Shown here: positions 55,501-64,000 of the stretch, piece by piece
Position numbering within the stretch: the first letter of the stretch is position 1
Layout: the number at the start of each line of letters is the position of its first letter
Source of the DNA: Psococerastis gibbosa
Taxonomy: Eukaryota > Arthropoda > Insecta > Psocodea > Psocidae
Reading direction: 5' to 3'
DNA: 64,000 bases
Assembly: GCA_963971405.1 (NCBI GenBank)
Contig: OZ020485.1
Coordinates: 49,101,469-49,165,468 of the forward strand
Program-made: the position numbers and the translations under genes
The notes under the pieces: model-generated
What the model saw: only the letters and a program-made list of their open reading frames with translations
What the model was told of the DNA's origin: nothing
Databases searched by the model: none

Positions 55501-56330
55501 TTAATGTGAGCTGATTTTGTCATATAGTTCGGACATAGAATAAATTTCATGTTTTAATACTAAATCGAGCAGCTCTCTAGTGTACACCTCTGCCAAAATT
55601 TCGTCCCTGCCAAACTTTTCCTTTAACGCCTCAACGGCCCTATTCAAATTATCTTCGTCCTGTGGGTACATCATCGAACATTCGAACCCTCCGCAAGGCT
55701 CATAAACAGATAATGACATTTTTGATTGACGCCTAAATTATCATTGGATATAATAGCTTTGTACTGCGCCCAAAACATAAGCCAATTCTTGGAGTTAACG
55801 TCATACGCTACTAATTCTAATTTCGGAAGTCTAAAAGCTTGGTTCCACTCACCAATGTTGCCGAAACCTTCTTCTCCTCCTCGCGGTCCGTCATGATTGC
55901 TAACCCCACTATGCTTTTGAAACTTCGCCTTCACCATTCTGTCATGATACTCCTCGCATGTGTTAACATCATCTTCGTAAATCTGCTTCTGTGATATGCT
56001 CTCGTGCCTGTTGTTCAATGTTGACGAGTCTCTCAAATTTGTCATGTAGAAGATTCGTGTCATCGCCTTCATTGTTTGCCACGGCTTCTTCAAATTTACT
56101 GACGGCTACAGAAAACGCCCTTCTCAATCCCTTCCTCTCAGCTTTGAGACGTTTACCATCTATACCGAATATATACTTATCGGTATCGCTTAATCGTAAC
56201 TTTTGGTTCTGAATCAAGTGTTCCATATGTCTATCGAGTTTATCACATTCAGGGACATCCACACAGTGACTGGCTAACTTTTGTTTTTCAACTTTCTCTG
56301 TAATATCCGTCGCTGGTGACAGAGACACTG
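55501..56330 (-). pseudogene. gag: BEL/Pao gag region, frameshifted
   Basis: Three overlapping frames. From 56328: VPECDKLDRHMEHLIQNQ and a helical RRAFSVAVSKFEEAV segment. Then from about 56000: LPKLELVAYDVNSKNWLMFW (the LPKLELPxFxGD..xWxxFW block of BEL/Pao gag), NDNLGVNQKCHYLFMSLAEG. Then from 55719: RAVEALKEKFGRDEILAEVY, the repeat region that follows. This order is diagnostic. The strand is opposite to the pol copy starting at 57.6 kb, so they are different insertions or one is inverted. Confidence 0.88.
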
Positions 56331-56791
56331 CTTCTTCAGCTTCGACATTTTTTATGCCAAGTTTGCACTGTATAACTGATAGGGAAGAGTCACCCGAATT
56401 TAGGAATCCAGATGTTACAGAGCGTCCTTACACCTGATAATCGTCTTTTGGGCCTGATGTATAGAAAACTTACCATAACCTTAACTTATGCGTAACCTTA
56501 ATTGCAACCATAAAAGTTAAAACTTTCTTATTTAGCTTAGGACAAAATTCACGAGGAACGTCGCCGCGGTCGTATACCCGACAGAATACTATAATATATA
56601 TATGGTATACCCTATATACGACGTAAGAAAAGATTCTACAGTTATTTTGTTATGAATAACTTTCCTCCCCAGATCTTTCAGTCGACGCTTTTGTGATTCC
56701 ACATTTCATATATTTCCTTGTTTTATTATGCGTAACGCGTCGTAACGATTCTTTAAGAGGAAGACCTCATAGTGGCCGGTTGTTCCAGCAC
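56331..56791. other. unassigned region
   Basis: No gene is recognised. There is an AT microsatellite-like stretch near 56590-56605. Confidence 0.3.
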
Positions 56792-56961
56792 CCGTATACA
56801 GTAAACGGGCAGTGTCTGATCCTCGGCCTACGGATTCTAACAGCCTATAATTCTGGTAAACCTGGAAGGTGAAATTAGGGTAAACTTCTGCGGCAGCCAT
56901 TATTGTGATGGTTGGAAAGTGGCTAAAATGCCGTAAACTCGCCATGGAAATATACTTGCTG
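56792..56961. repeat. 170-bp direct repeat, copy 1
   Basis: Identical to 57460-57629 except for one substitution (CCATGG against CCGTGG). The start-to-start distance is 668 bp. It has no clear coding role; the open frame on the minus strand is present in both copies. Confidence 0.97.
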
Positions 56962-56969
56962 TGTAGTGT

Positions 56970-57441
56970 AGTGTAGTGCTACACACTTGCTGTGTGTCTT
57001 TTCGGAAGCTTCCATGGCTGGATACGCTTCTTGCGCCTATATTGTTTCTAACCAAAAAACAGCGAGAACGTTCGCAGCCATCTACTTTTGTCTAAAACTA
57101 AATTAGTCTCAAAAAAGTGTAAAAAAAACATATCACAACCCGAACTTTTAGCTATTGAACTAAGTTCAAAGTTATTGCATTGGTTCATATCCGGTAACCT
57201 GCCGTATAAGCTGGATAAAAATTTTATATTTTCCGATTCTACCATAGCACTAGCGTACTTAGCCATGCCATACGCTAAGCTGAATGCATTCGTGGCCTGC
57301 CGCGTAAAAGCCATCGTGTCTTCTTCTACAATGGAGCCCGATTTTAATGTTTCATTTTCAGAAAAGTTTTCGTCTTTTACAACCCTCAAATATTGCATGG
57401 CTTATATTCAACGTTTCATATCAAACTGTAAAAAACCTCCC
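56970..57441 (+). pseudogene. pol: BEL/Pao RNase H segment, duplicated copy
   Basis: Near-identical to 58826-59291 over about 470 bp, with a few substitutions and one small indel. It encodes AAIYFCLK, ELLAIELSSKLLHW and FIFSDSTIALAYLA, the RNase H region of BEL/Pao pol with the SDS catalytic aspartate, then FVACRVKAIV. It lies upstream of the rest of pol, out of normal order, so it is a duplicated fragment. Confidence 0.9.
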
Positions 57442-57459
57442 CATGAAAGGGTACTTTCT

Positions 57460-57629
57460 CCGTATACAGTAAACGGGCAGTGTCTGATCCTCGGCCTACG
57501 GATTCTAACAGCCTATAATTCTGGTAAACCTGGAAGGTGAAATTAGGGTAAACTTCTGCGGCAGCCATTATTGTGATGGTTGGAAAGTGGCTAAAATGCC
57601 GTAAACTCGCCGTGGAAATATACTTGCTG
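57460..57629. repeat. 170-bp direct repeat, copy 2
   Basis: Second copy of 56792-56961. Together with the first it brackets the duplicated RNase H segment. Confidence 0.97.
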
Positions 57630-57639
57630 GGCTGGAACT

Positions 57640-60180
57640 TGGTCGCTCGCCGCCGCCCGCTTTGATAGAGATATGTGAATAACACAATTAATAGCGCTGG
57701 CAGGGACCAACTCTGAATTTATTCCAAAACTGTCCAGTGTTCGGACAACCTCTGAACGAAGCCTCTCTACTCTGGCCCAACCAAGAAGATTAGCATTAGG
57801 AAGTTCAGCTCCTGCTGCTGGGACCGGATTTAAACCACTCCATATTCTATATAATACCTCCGCTCAATCACTTTCACTTGCCCGTGGAAGTTCTTACCCG
57901 AATATTTTAAACACCACTTTTGGCGGTGTTATATTAGGTCGCGTACCTATTCCTCAACCTTCTACCTCTGTAGTCCTATTTTCGCAGTCTGAACGCATTG
58001 AAACTCAAATCGAGCGTCTTTTCGAGAGGGAGGACATCCCCGAAAATCATTCTTCTTGGGAGGATGCATTCGTGGAGAAACACTTCACGTCAACTCACAA
58101 ACGAGACCCAGATGGGCGGTTTGTAGAGCCTCTTCCCTTCAAACCTGATGCACACCGACTAGCCTACATTCGCTCTAAAGCCATGGCATGTTTTCTATCT
58201 ACGGAAAATAAACTTCTGAAGTCACCTAATAACCTATATTCTATATATCAGACAGCCGTTCAAAACTACCTGGATAAAGGACAAGTCGTCCCCACAAAAG
58301 TACAAAACAACTATGTTTTCGGCCAACACGTAGTATTTAAGAAATCTAACAATAAAGCACAACTTGTGTTCGACCCCACCTTGTCAACGGACCAAGTAAC
58401 ATTTAATGATACACTATTTTGTGGCACCCGTCTCATTCGACATTTACGGTCCCGCGGTCCTAGACGGCGTCCCGGACGTTGACCTGGGCGCCCACCCTCT
58501 ATCTCTATCAGAACCTTCGGTCTCAACTCCAGTTTTCGGCCTATTGTGGCAGCCACATTCCGACGAATTTTCATTCAACTACTCAGGTTTTTCAGGCTCT
58601 GTAACTCGGCGATCCTGCTTAAGCCACTTAGCCAAATGTTTCGACAGTTTAGGACTGTGTGCTCCTGTCATATTTTGGATGAAATATTCATCCAATCTCT
58701 TTGGTCAGACTATTCGCATTATGGATGGGACAATCCCTTACCGAAACTGCTGTCCGATAAATGGTTACATTTCACTAAAGAACTACCGCTTCTATCCGCA
58801 ATGAAATCCCCTGGGTACATAGGCCAGTGTAGTGCTACACACTTGCTGTGTGTCTTTTCGGAAGCTTCCATGGCTGGATACGCTTCTTGCGCCTATATTG
58901 TTTCTAACCAAAAAACAGCGAGAACGTTCGCAGCCATCTACTTTTGTCTAAAACTAAATTAGTCTCAAAAAAGTGTAAAAAAAAACAACTCGAACTTTTA
59001 GCTATTGAACTAAGTTCAAAGTTATTGCATTGGTTCATATCCGGTAACCTGCCGTATAAACTGGATAAAAATTTTATATTTTCCGATTCAACCATAGCAC
59101 TAGCGTACTTAGCCATGCCATACGCTAAGCTGAATGCATTCGTGGCCTGCCGCGTAAAAGCCATCGTGTCTTCTTCTACAATGGAGCCCGATTTTAATGT
59201 TTCACTTTCAGAAAAGTTTTCGTCTTTTACAACCCTCAAATATTGCATGGCTTATATTCAACGTTTCATATCAAACTGTAAAAAACCTCCCGTCTTCCCG
59301 CCGAAACTCGCCCACTACTAAATTATGGGTTATTCTGTTTGTGAGTTTTCCAGAGCGGTCCATATAGAACCCATACTCTCTCTTTCTATGAAAGATTTTT
59401 TGGCAGCCTTCGACAGGTTTACTTCCCGCCGGGGATTGCTCTTCCAGCTCCGTGCGGACAACGGTGGTAATTTCGTGGCCGGAGGGAAGGCCATAAGAGA
59501 CTTTCAAAATTTTCTTACCAAAAATGAAAATGATATTCTGTCTAGTTTCGCTTCCCGAAACATTATAATAATGCACATCCCTGCTTACGCACCTTTTTTT
59601 GGTTCATGGGATCTAATGAATAAACTTGCTAAAACAGCAATAAAGAAGCTAATCTCACCACAAACGCCTCTATACTACGAAGAGTAACTTACTATATTCG
59701 CGAAAGTAGAGTCTCTTATGAATTCACGGCCATATTTGGAACAAACTCCCGACATCAATGACCCCCAACTCCTATGTCCTGCCTCATTCCTAATTGGGGG
59801 TCCGTTTTGCAGCACGCCTGACTTCTGTCCTAGCAGTGACAGGTTGCCTTCTTCCTTTAAAAATAGGTGGGATTGGATCAGGTCTATAACCCCACAGTTT
59901 TGGAAAATCTGGCACAAAAATGTCGTAAACACTCTTATGAAAAAATGTGGCCTAAAGAACATTTCTATTGGGCAACTAGTTTGGGTTCCCGACGTCAAAA
60001 CAGCGCCCGGTACCTGGCCTCTGGGCATCGTCACCAAAGTCTTTCCAGATGCTGATGGTACGGCCCGAGTGGCTAATGTCAAATGTGGAAACAGTAGCAC
60101 GCTACGCAGGGCGCTAGAAATTTGGTTTTGGTCCCAATGCCAGGGCCCAATTATTTTAATTTATTTTGTATATATTTTCC
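57640..60180 (+). pseudogene. pol: BEL/Pao pol (RT, RNase H, integrase), several lesions
   Basis: Plus strand. RT begins with DGRFVEPLPFKPDAHRL and QLVFDPTLSTDQVTFNDTL (58100-58430). A large part of the RT palm with its YxDD box is not seen: just after 58440 the frame jumps to DLGAHPLSL and FGLLWQPHSDEF, and then RRSCLSHLAKCFDSLGLCAPV (the region after RT). RNase H follows (58826-59291). The integrase core is at 59325-59687: YSVCEFSRAVHIEPILSL, RADNGGNFVAGG (second aspartate) and MHIPAYAPFFGSWDLMNKLA, where the glutamate expected after W is aspartate. The C-terminal part (59718-60130) has LLCPASFLIGGP and GTWPLGIVTKVFPDADGTAR. The gene is deleted and frameshifted, hence inactive. Confidence 0.93.
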
Positions 60181-60224
60181 CTTTTTTCATTTGTAGATAA
60201 ATACATATATTTCAATTATCTATT

Positions 60225-60540
60225 TAGGGGCGGGGGAGTATAGTCAAGACTCAACTTGCTTTCTTTTACTTTTCTTGCTTCAACGCCAGTCAGTCCAGTT
60301 CTCTCACGGCTCTCAGTTACATCCTACGCGTTCCAATATTTGTTTTATACTATACTTTCTACTATTATTGCTATTATTTATATTATTATTACATCCTTGC
60401 TACACTTTCAGCCGTCTCCTTCATAGACCATCCGGGTGCACCTGGACTTCATTCTGGACTTCGCCGGACGTCAATAGGCTACGCGTGAGTATCCTCTTCT
60501 TCTAATCTATTACAGTTCCATTCGCTCTACCTTGTTTAAC
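60225..60540 (+). repeat. possible BEL/Pao polypurine tract and 3' LTR
   Basis: GGGGCGGGGGAG at 60228-60239 is a good polypurine tract just past the end of pol, where the plus-strand primer of BEL/Pao elements lies. The sequence after it (from about 60240) would be the 3' LTR. No second copy is available to fix its ends. Confidence 0.4.
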
Positions 60541-60571
60541 TTAGAACCGCCACTTCCTCCCTTGGTGACAG

Positions 60572-61879
60572 CTAGCAGCCATGGAATGGGGCTGTGATAA
60601 GTTGATTACGTTGATCCGGTGGACTGCCCAATACGTAGATGCGGAATTTTTCTAGGCCAAAAATGGCCGCCAAGCATTCGCGCATCACCGCACCGTACTT
60701 CTGTTCTGGCGGTTTGAGAGGGCGCGACGCGTAGCTAATCACCACAATGCTGCCACTCTGGACTTGCTTGCACACCGCAGAAATTCCGACGTTGGAAGCA
60801 TCCGTCCGGATTATGAAACCTAAATAAAAATCTGGCGTGCCCAGGCCTGGAGCACAGCCGCAAAGGACATCTTCGATGTGTTTAAAAGCCGCAACCCGCT
60901 CATCCGTCCACTGTATGGAGGTGACGCCCTTCTTCAACAAGTCGTTAATAGGACGAGCCACTTCCCCGAGTTTCGGAATAAAACGGCGGAAAAAATTGAT
61001 GCACCCCATAAATTGGCGAACTTGTTCTTCAATTTTACCCTCGTCCGGCGAAATGGAATTGTTTTCCAGCTTCTCACCAAGAAATTTGACCGATTGCTTG
61101 AAATAACGGCATTTCTTCTTGTTGATGATTAGGTTATTTTCCCGCAGGGCTGCAAACACCTCCTGTAACAGTTCAGTGTGTTCCTCTACTGTCTTTGTGG
61201 CCACTAGACAGTCATCAAAATAGATGTAAAGTCCGCGGTGCTTAAATTTGCCTTATATGGAATGGATTATCTCGCTGAACTTGTCTGGTAGCACTGCAAG
61301 ACCAAGGTGGCAGTATCTCCACTTATATTGGACTCCGGCTACGGTGATTGCAGTGTAGTCTTGAGACTCCGGACTGATGGGGACGGAATAATAAGCGTCC
61401 CTTAAATCTATGACTGACAAGACGAACGCGTCCTGGATGCTCTCAATAATCTGATTGATATCGGGGGAGATGCTTGCCGTTCTTCGCAGGCGCGCGTTCA
61501 GTTGTCGATAATCGATCAGGAGCCTCTGCTTGTTACGGCCATAATTAACATGGAGAAACGCCGGTGAATTCCACTCAGATTCGCCCACCTCCAACATTTT
61601 TTCATTTTCCGATGGGAGGCGAAATTGGCGGACGCGGACTGGTGGAAGACTCAAATCCGGGTACAGCTTCAGTTGACCAGCCGACGTTTTCCCAGTGCTT
61701 GATTTGAATTCTTCTTGCCAATACGTTATCAAGTCCACGGCCCTCGTGACCTGATCTGCCGTCATGGGGTAGGTAAAACAATCCGCCGAAATAAGTACCT
61801 CGTCGTCGCCTGTCGCCAGCTGCAGATCCGCCTCACAGATTTCGACACCTGCCAACGTGAGATCTGGGTATGTTACCAA
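60572..61879 (-). pseudogene. pol: Ty3/gypsy pol (protease end, RT, RNase H start), copy 2
   Basis: A better preserved relative of 50710-51530. The frame 61879-61253 has GESEWNSPAFLHVNYGRNKQ, LLIDYRQLNARL and VLSVIDLRDAYYSVPI (motif A with the first catalytic aspartate), then YCHLGLAVLPDKFSEI (motif B region; normally G.PA.F). A slip near 61250 leads to IYFDD (motif C intact, about 61225) and the frame 61204-60572 with VKFLGEKLENN, VRQFMGCINFFRRFIPKLG, IQWTDERVAAF, IIRTDASNVGISAV (RNase H first aspartate) and EQKYGAVMRECLAAIFGLEKF. Integrase is absent. Beyond 61880 to about 62080 the protease region is decayed. Confidence 0.94.
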
Positions 61880-62080
61880 TCTGAATTCCTCCGTAGGGTC
61901 TGAGGAGGTAAGGGTTGTAGTACCAATAATCGACCTGCCACATCGATGGAGGCTTTTATTTTCAACAACAAATCATTGCCTCTAATTCACGGTTGCCTTA
62001 GGCCCTTAAGCAGGTAAAACCGATGGTTGACCATACGAGAACCAACTTGAACTCGCAGTCAGGCGGTTCACACGAGCTCT

Positions 62081-62304
62081 GCGTGAGATGAAGAGTCGGC
62101 TAATTTTACTCGACCAGACGTAGGCGTCACCCGGAAGCCACTCGTAACCAAAATGTCCCAGTAAGGGGCTGTTTTTTGGGAAGAATTAGCGCCCGTGTCT
62201 ACCTGGTTTATTTAATTCCCTGGTATTAAAACTGTAAACAAACAAATTTTGAATAGCACTTTCCATTATCAAATTATCTTGTTTACATTTTTAATACCAT
62301 GGAT
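62081..62304. other. unassigned spacer
   Basis: Nothing recognisable is seen in this short stretch. Confidence 0.3.
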
Positions 62305-62749
62305 TATTGAAACCCCGGTATTATAATCGCCATGATCAGCCTGCGGGAATGCGTAGATTCGAGACGACTCGCGAGAAAAATAATAGTCCGGAACACGCGC
62401 ACGAACGCAAGTAATCGCATTTATTATACTAATGTCTAATAGATTGGTCTTGATCTTCTCCCGCAGTTGTGCCACAGAGTCCCTCTTCTGTCGCCCAAGA
62501 GTCGTTAATGCCTGAACAGTTGCATTGTCTTGTAGTTGGACATTCTCGAATATATTTCTCTTCACCTTTGTAGGAGTCTCCGTGACACGTTTTGAAGAAG
62601 AAGAAGAAGCAATCCGTTTACGTTAGACTGGTGTTGATGGTACAGCCAGCAGTTTGCTTGACGACCTTGGAGGTGTCGACTGTTGGTCACATTGATCAGT
62701 TTCCATCTTCGTAGTCGACTCACCACATCCGTTCTGTTTGCTGTCCATA
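62305..62749 (-). CDS. unidentified low-complexity protein, interrupted once
   Basis: From an ATG at 62749 the minus-strand frame encodes a polar start (MDSKQNGCGESTTKMETDQC), a serine-rich basic patch (RKRIASSSSSKRVTETP, from the GAAGAAGAAG run) and a helical stretch (LTTLGRQKRDSVAQLREKI). An in-frame stop at about 62622-62624 interrupts it. The composition resembles a retroelement gag or ORF1 N-terminus, and it lies directly upstream, on the same strand, of the second gypsy pol. I cannot assign a family. Confidence 0.3.
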
Positions 62750-63029
62750 GCACAACAGAACTATACAAAACCAAGATCGTCATTCCCCATTTATTTACAA
62801 GTTAGCGTGAGCAAATTAATTAGATCTTCATGAGGTCTAACAAAAACATTGTCAAAATATTCTTTGTGTTTTTTTAAAAATTCTACATGCCAATGAGCAT
62901 AGCATCCCTTGCTCAAGTAAACGCTTTTATTCTTCTTGCACCGGGTTACTGTACCGACTCACATGGATCAACTGATGTGACCACTACAACGATCGGTAGC
63001 TAGCTGACGCTTGTTGCTTCCCAATTTGT
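62750..63029. other. unassigned region
   Basis: Nothing recognisable is seen. Confidence 0.3.
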
Positions 63030-63610
63030 ACGTGATGGTCCAAATTTTCGATTCCGAGATTTCAACAGATTTACACGTTTTGTGGTCCCATGAACCCAAA
63101 AAAGTGATGTGATGTCTGCTTGTCTGTCGCTCTGTCTGTCTGTCGCTCCGTCTGTCTGTACATCGATTTCCGGGCAAACTCCTCAGTCGATTTTGATGAA
63201 ATTTTGCATGTAGGTTCAAAAGAATCATACCTCGGGACCATTTATTTTTATTTTGGGCTAACTCAATTTGGGGGAGGGGGGTGTTTTATTCTCAAAAAAA
63301 AGTCTAAAAAAATTATTTCTCAAATTTCTCCAACGATTTCTTTTAAATTCACAATTATGTTGTAGTCGTTATTAATGCTGATAAAATGCGGGGGGTCGCT
63401 TGCCCCTTGATAGTTTGCTTCTAGGGGTAAAAAAATAAAAATAACTAAATTTTTATGAAAAATGACTAAAAAATAATTTTTCTCTGACACCTCTCTATCG
63501 ATGATTTCTACCTTCAGGCATGTTTTAGGTGTTAAATTGAGGAACGAAACCGGACAGGTTGCTTTCCCAAAAAACTATTTGGTTTTGTGCAAAAAAAATG
63601 TTTTTGAAAA
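63030..63610. repeat. dispersed repeat with TCTGTCTG simple repeat, copy 2
   Basis: Module B (63030-63240, plus) contains TCGATTCCGAGATTTCAACA, the TCTGTCTGTCGC stretch and CATACCTCGGGACC. Module A (about 63360-63600, plus) contains AAAATGCGGGGGGTCGCTTG and AACCGGACAGGTTGCTTTCC. Both match copy 1 at 21.2-21.7 kb, where the order and the orientation of module B differ. Confidence 0.87.
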
Positions 63611-64000
63611 AAAATATAGAAAATTCACGGTCAAATGCTTTGCGTGCCCTGCCATTATTGCTGTGTGGTAATGTGTTGGTCTGACCTATCTAGAATTTAC
63701 CTCACCCCCATTGTGCTGACACCTAAATCATCGAAATTGGTTTTTAAAAAAAGTAGTTCTGTTCACAAAAATCTGTTTAGCTTAGATGCATAATATTGAT
63801 TAACATACTGAATAGGTACTCTAAGTATATAATATATGTACATATACTAGGTATACAAATGTCATATGACATTTGTACTCGTTAAGCTGCTTTGTATTAA
63901 AATTATGTTAGATTGGTTACAACCACAGATTCGTTAAACGATTTATAATTAGTAAAATTACTTACCCCGAGTTTTCACAGCTTCCTCTACATGATGCGCA
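63611..64000. other. unassigned AT-rich end of window
   Basis: Nothing recognisable is seen. A short palindrome, AATGTCATATGACATT, is at about 63858-63873. Confidence 0.35.

Overview
This window looks like a transposon-dense intergenic region of an invertebrate nuclear genome, most likely an arthropod. That placement rests on the repeat mix: BEL/Pao and Ty3-type LTR retroelements, Penelope-like and LINE fragments, mariner, P-like, two piggyBac, many hAT, Harbinger-like, MULE-like and pogo/Tigger remnants, plus an insertion derived from a bunyavirus-like polymerase gene. The base composition is AT-rich. There are spliceosomal introns inside two or three of the transposase genes and many homopolymer and microsatellite runs. 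I found no convincing single-copy host gene, no rRNA and no CRISPR array. The species cannot be named from the sequence alone.

Layout. 0-10.5 kb: an internally deleted mariner with intact ends (1858-2678), a decayed BED-finger hAT (2935-4498), a hAT scrap, a piggyBac scrap, possible CACTA-like and Harbinger-like scraps and a MULE-like scrap. 10.5-16 kb: an SGNH-hydrolase-like exon, an unidentified 208-residue reading frame (11425-12051), a long open Ty3/gypsy pol segment (12320-14392), then a P-like fragment, a LINE endonuclease-like fragment and a Tigger fragment joined end to end. 16-24 kb: a duplicated hAT scrap, a MITE, a SINE-like repeat in two orientations and AT-rich filler. 24.4-27.7 kb: a nearly complete P-like (THAP) transposase gene. 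28.2-28.7 kb: a tandem repeat. 29.2-31.7 kb: a nearly complete piggyBac element with an intron. 32.5-34.4 kb: a non-autonomous hAT with a perfect 8-bp target duplication. 34.5-37.3 kb: a Penelope-like scrap, then a bunyavirus-L-derived insertion joined to the 3' half of a mature tRNA-Leu including CCA. 38.8-42.4 kb: hAT scraps. 43.7-50.2 kb: two complete-ended hAT elements inserted 9 bp apart. 50.7-53.8 kb: a Ty3/gypsy element with a candidate LTR and primer-binding site, plus a gag scrap. 54.8-60.5 kb: LINE scrap, BEL/Pao gag (minus) and BEL/Pao pol (plus) with recent internal duplications. 60.5-62 kb: a second Ty3/gypsy pol copy. 62-64 kb: an unidentified frame and a dispersed repeat also found at 21 kb.

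The genes do not form a pathway. They are independent parasites inserted beside or into one another. The most unusual feature is the virus/tRNA chimera at 35.1-37.3 kb, which looks like a product of target-primed reverse transcription with a template jump. Next is the pair of hAT insertions in one short palindromic target. I did not see convincing evidence for an undescribed multi-gene system.
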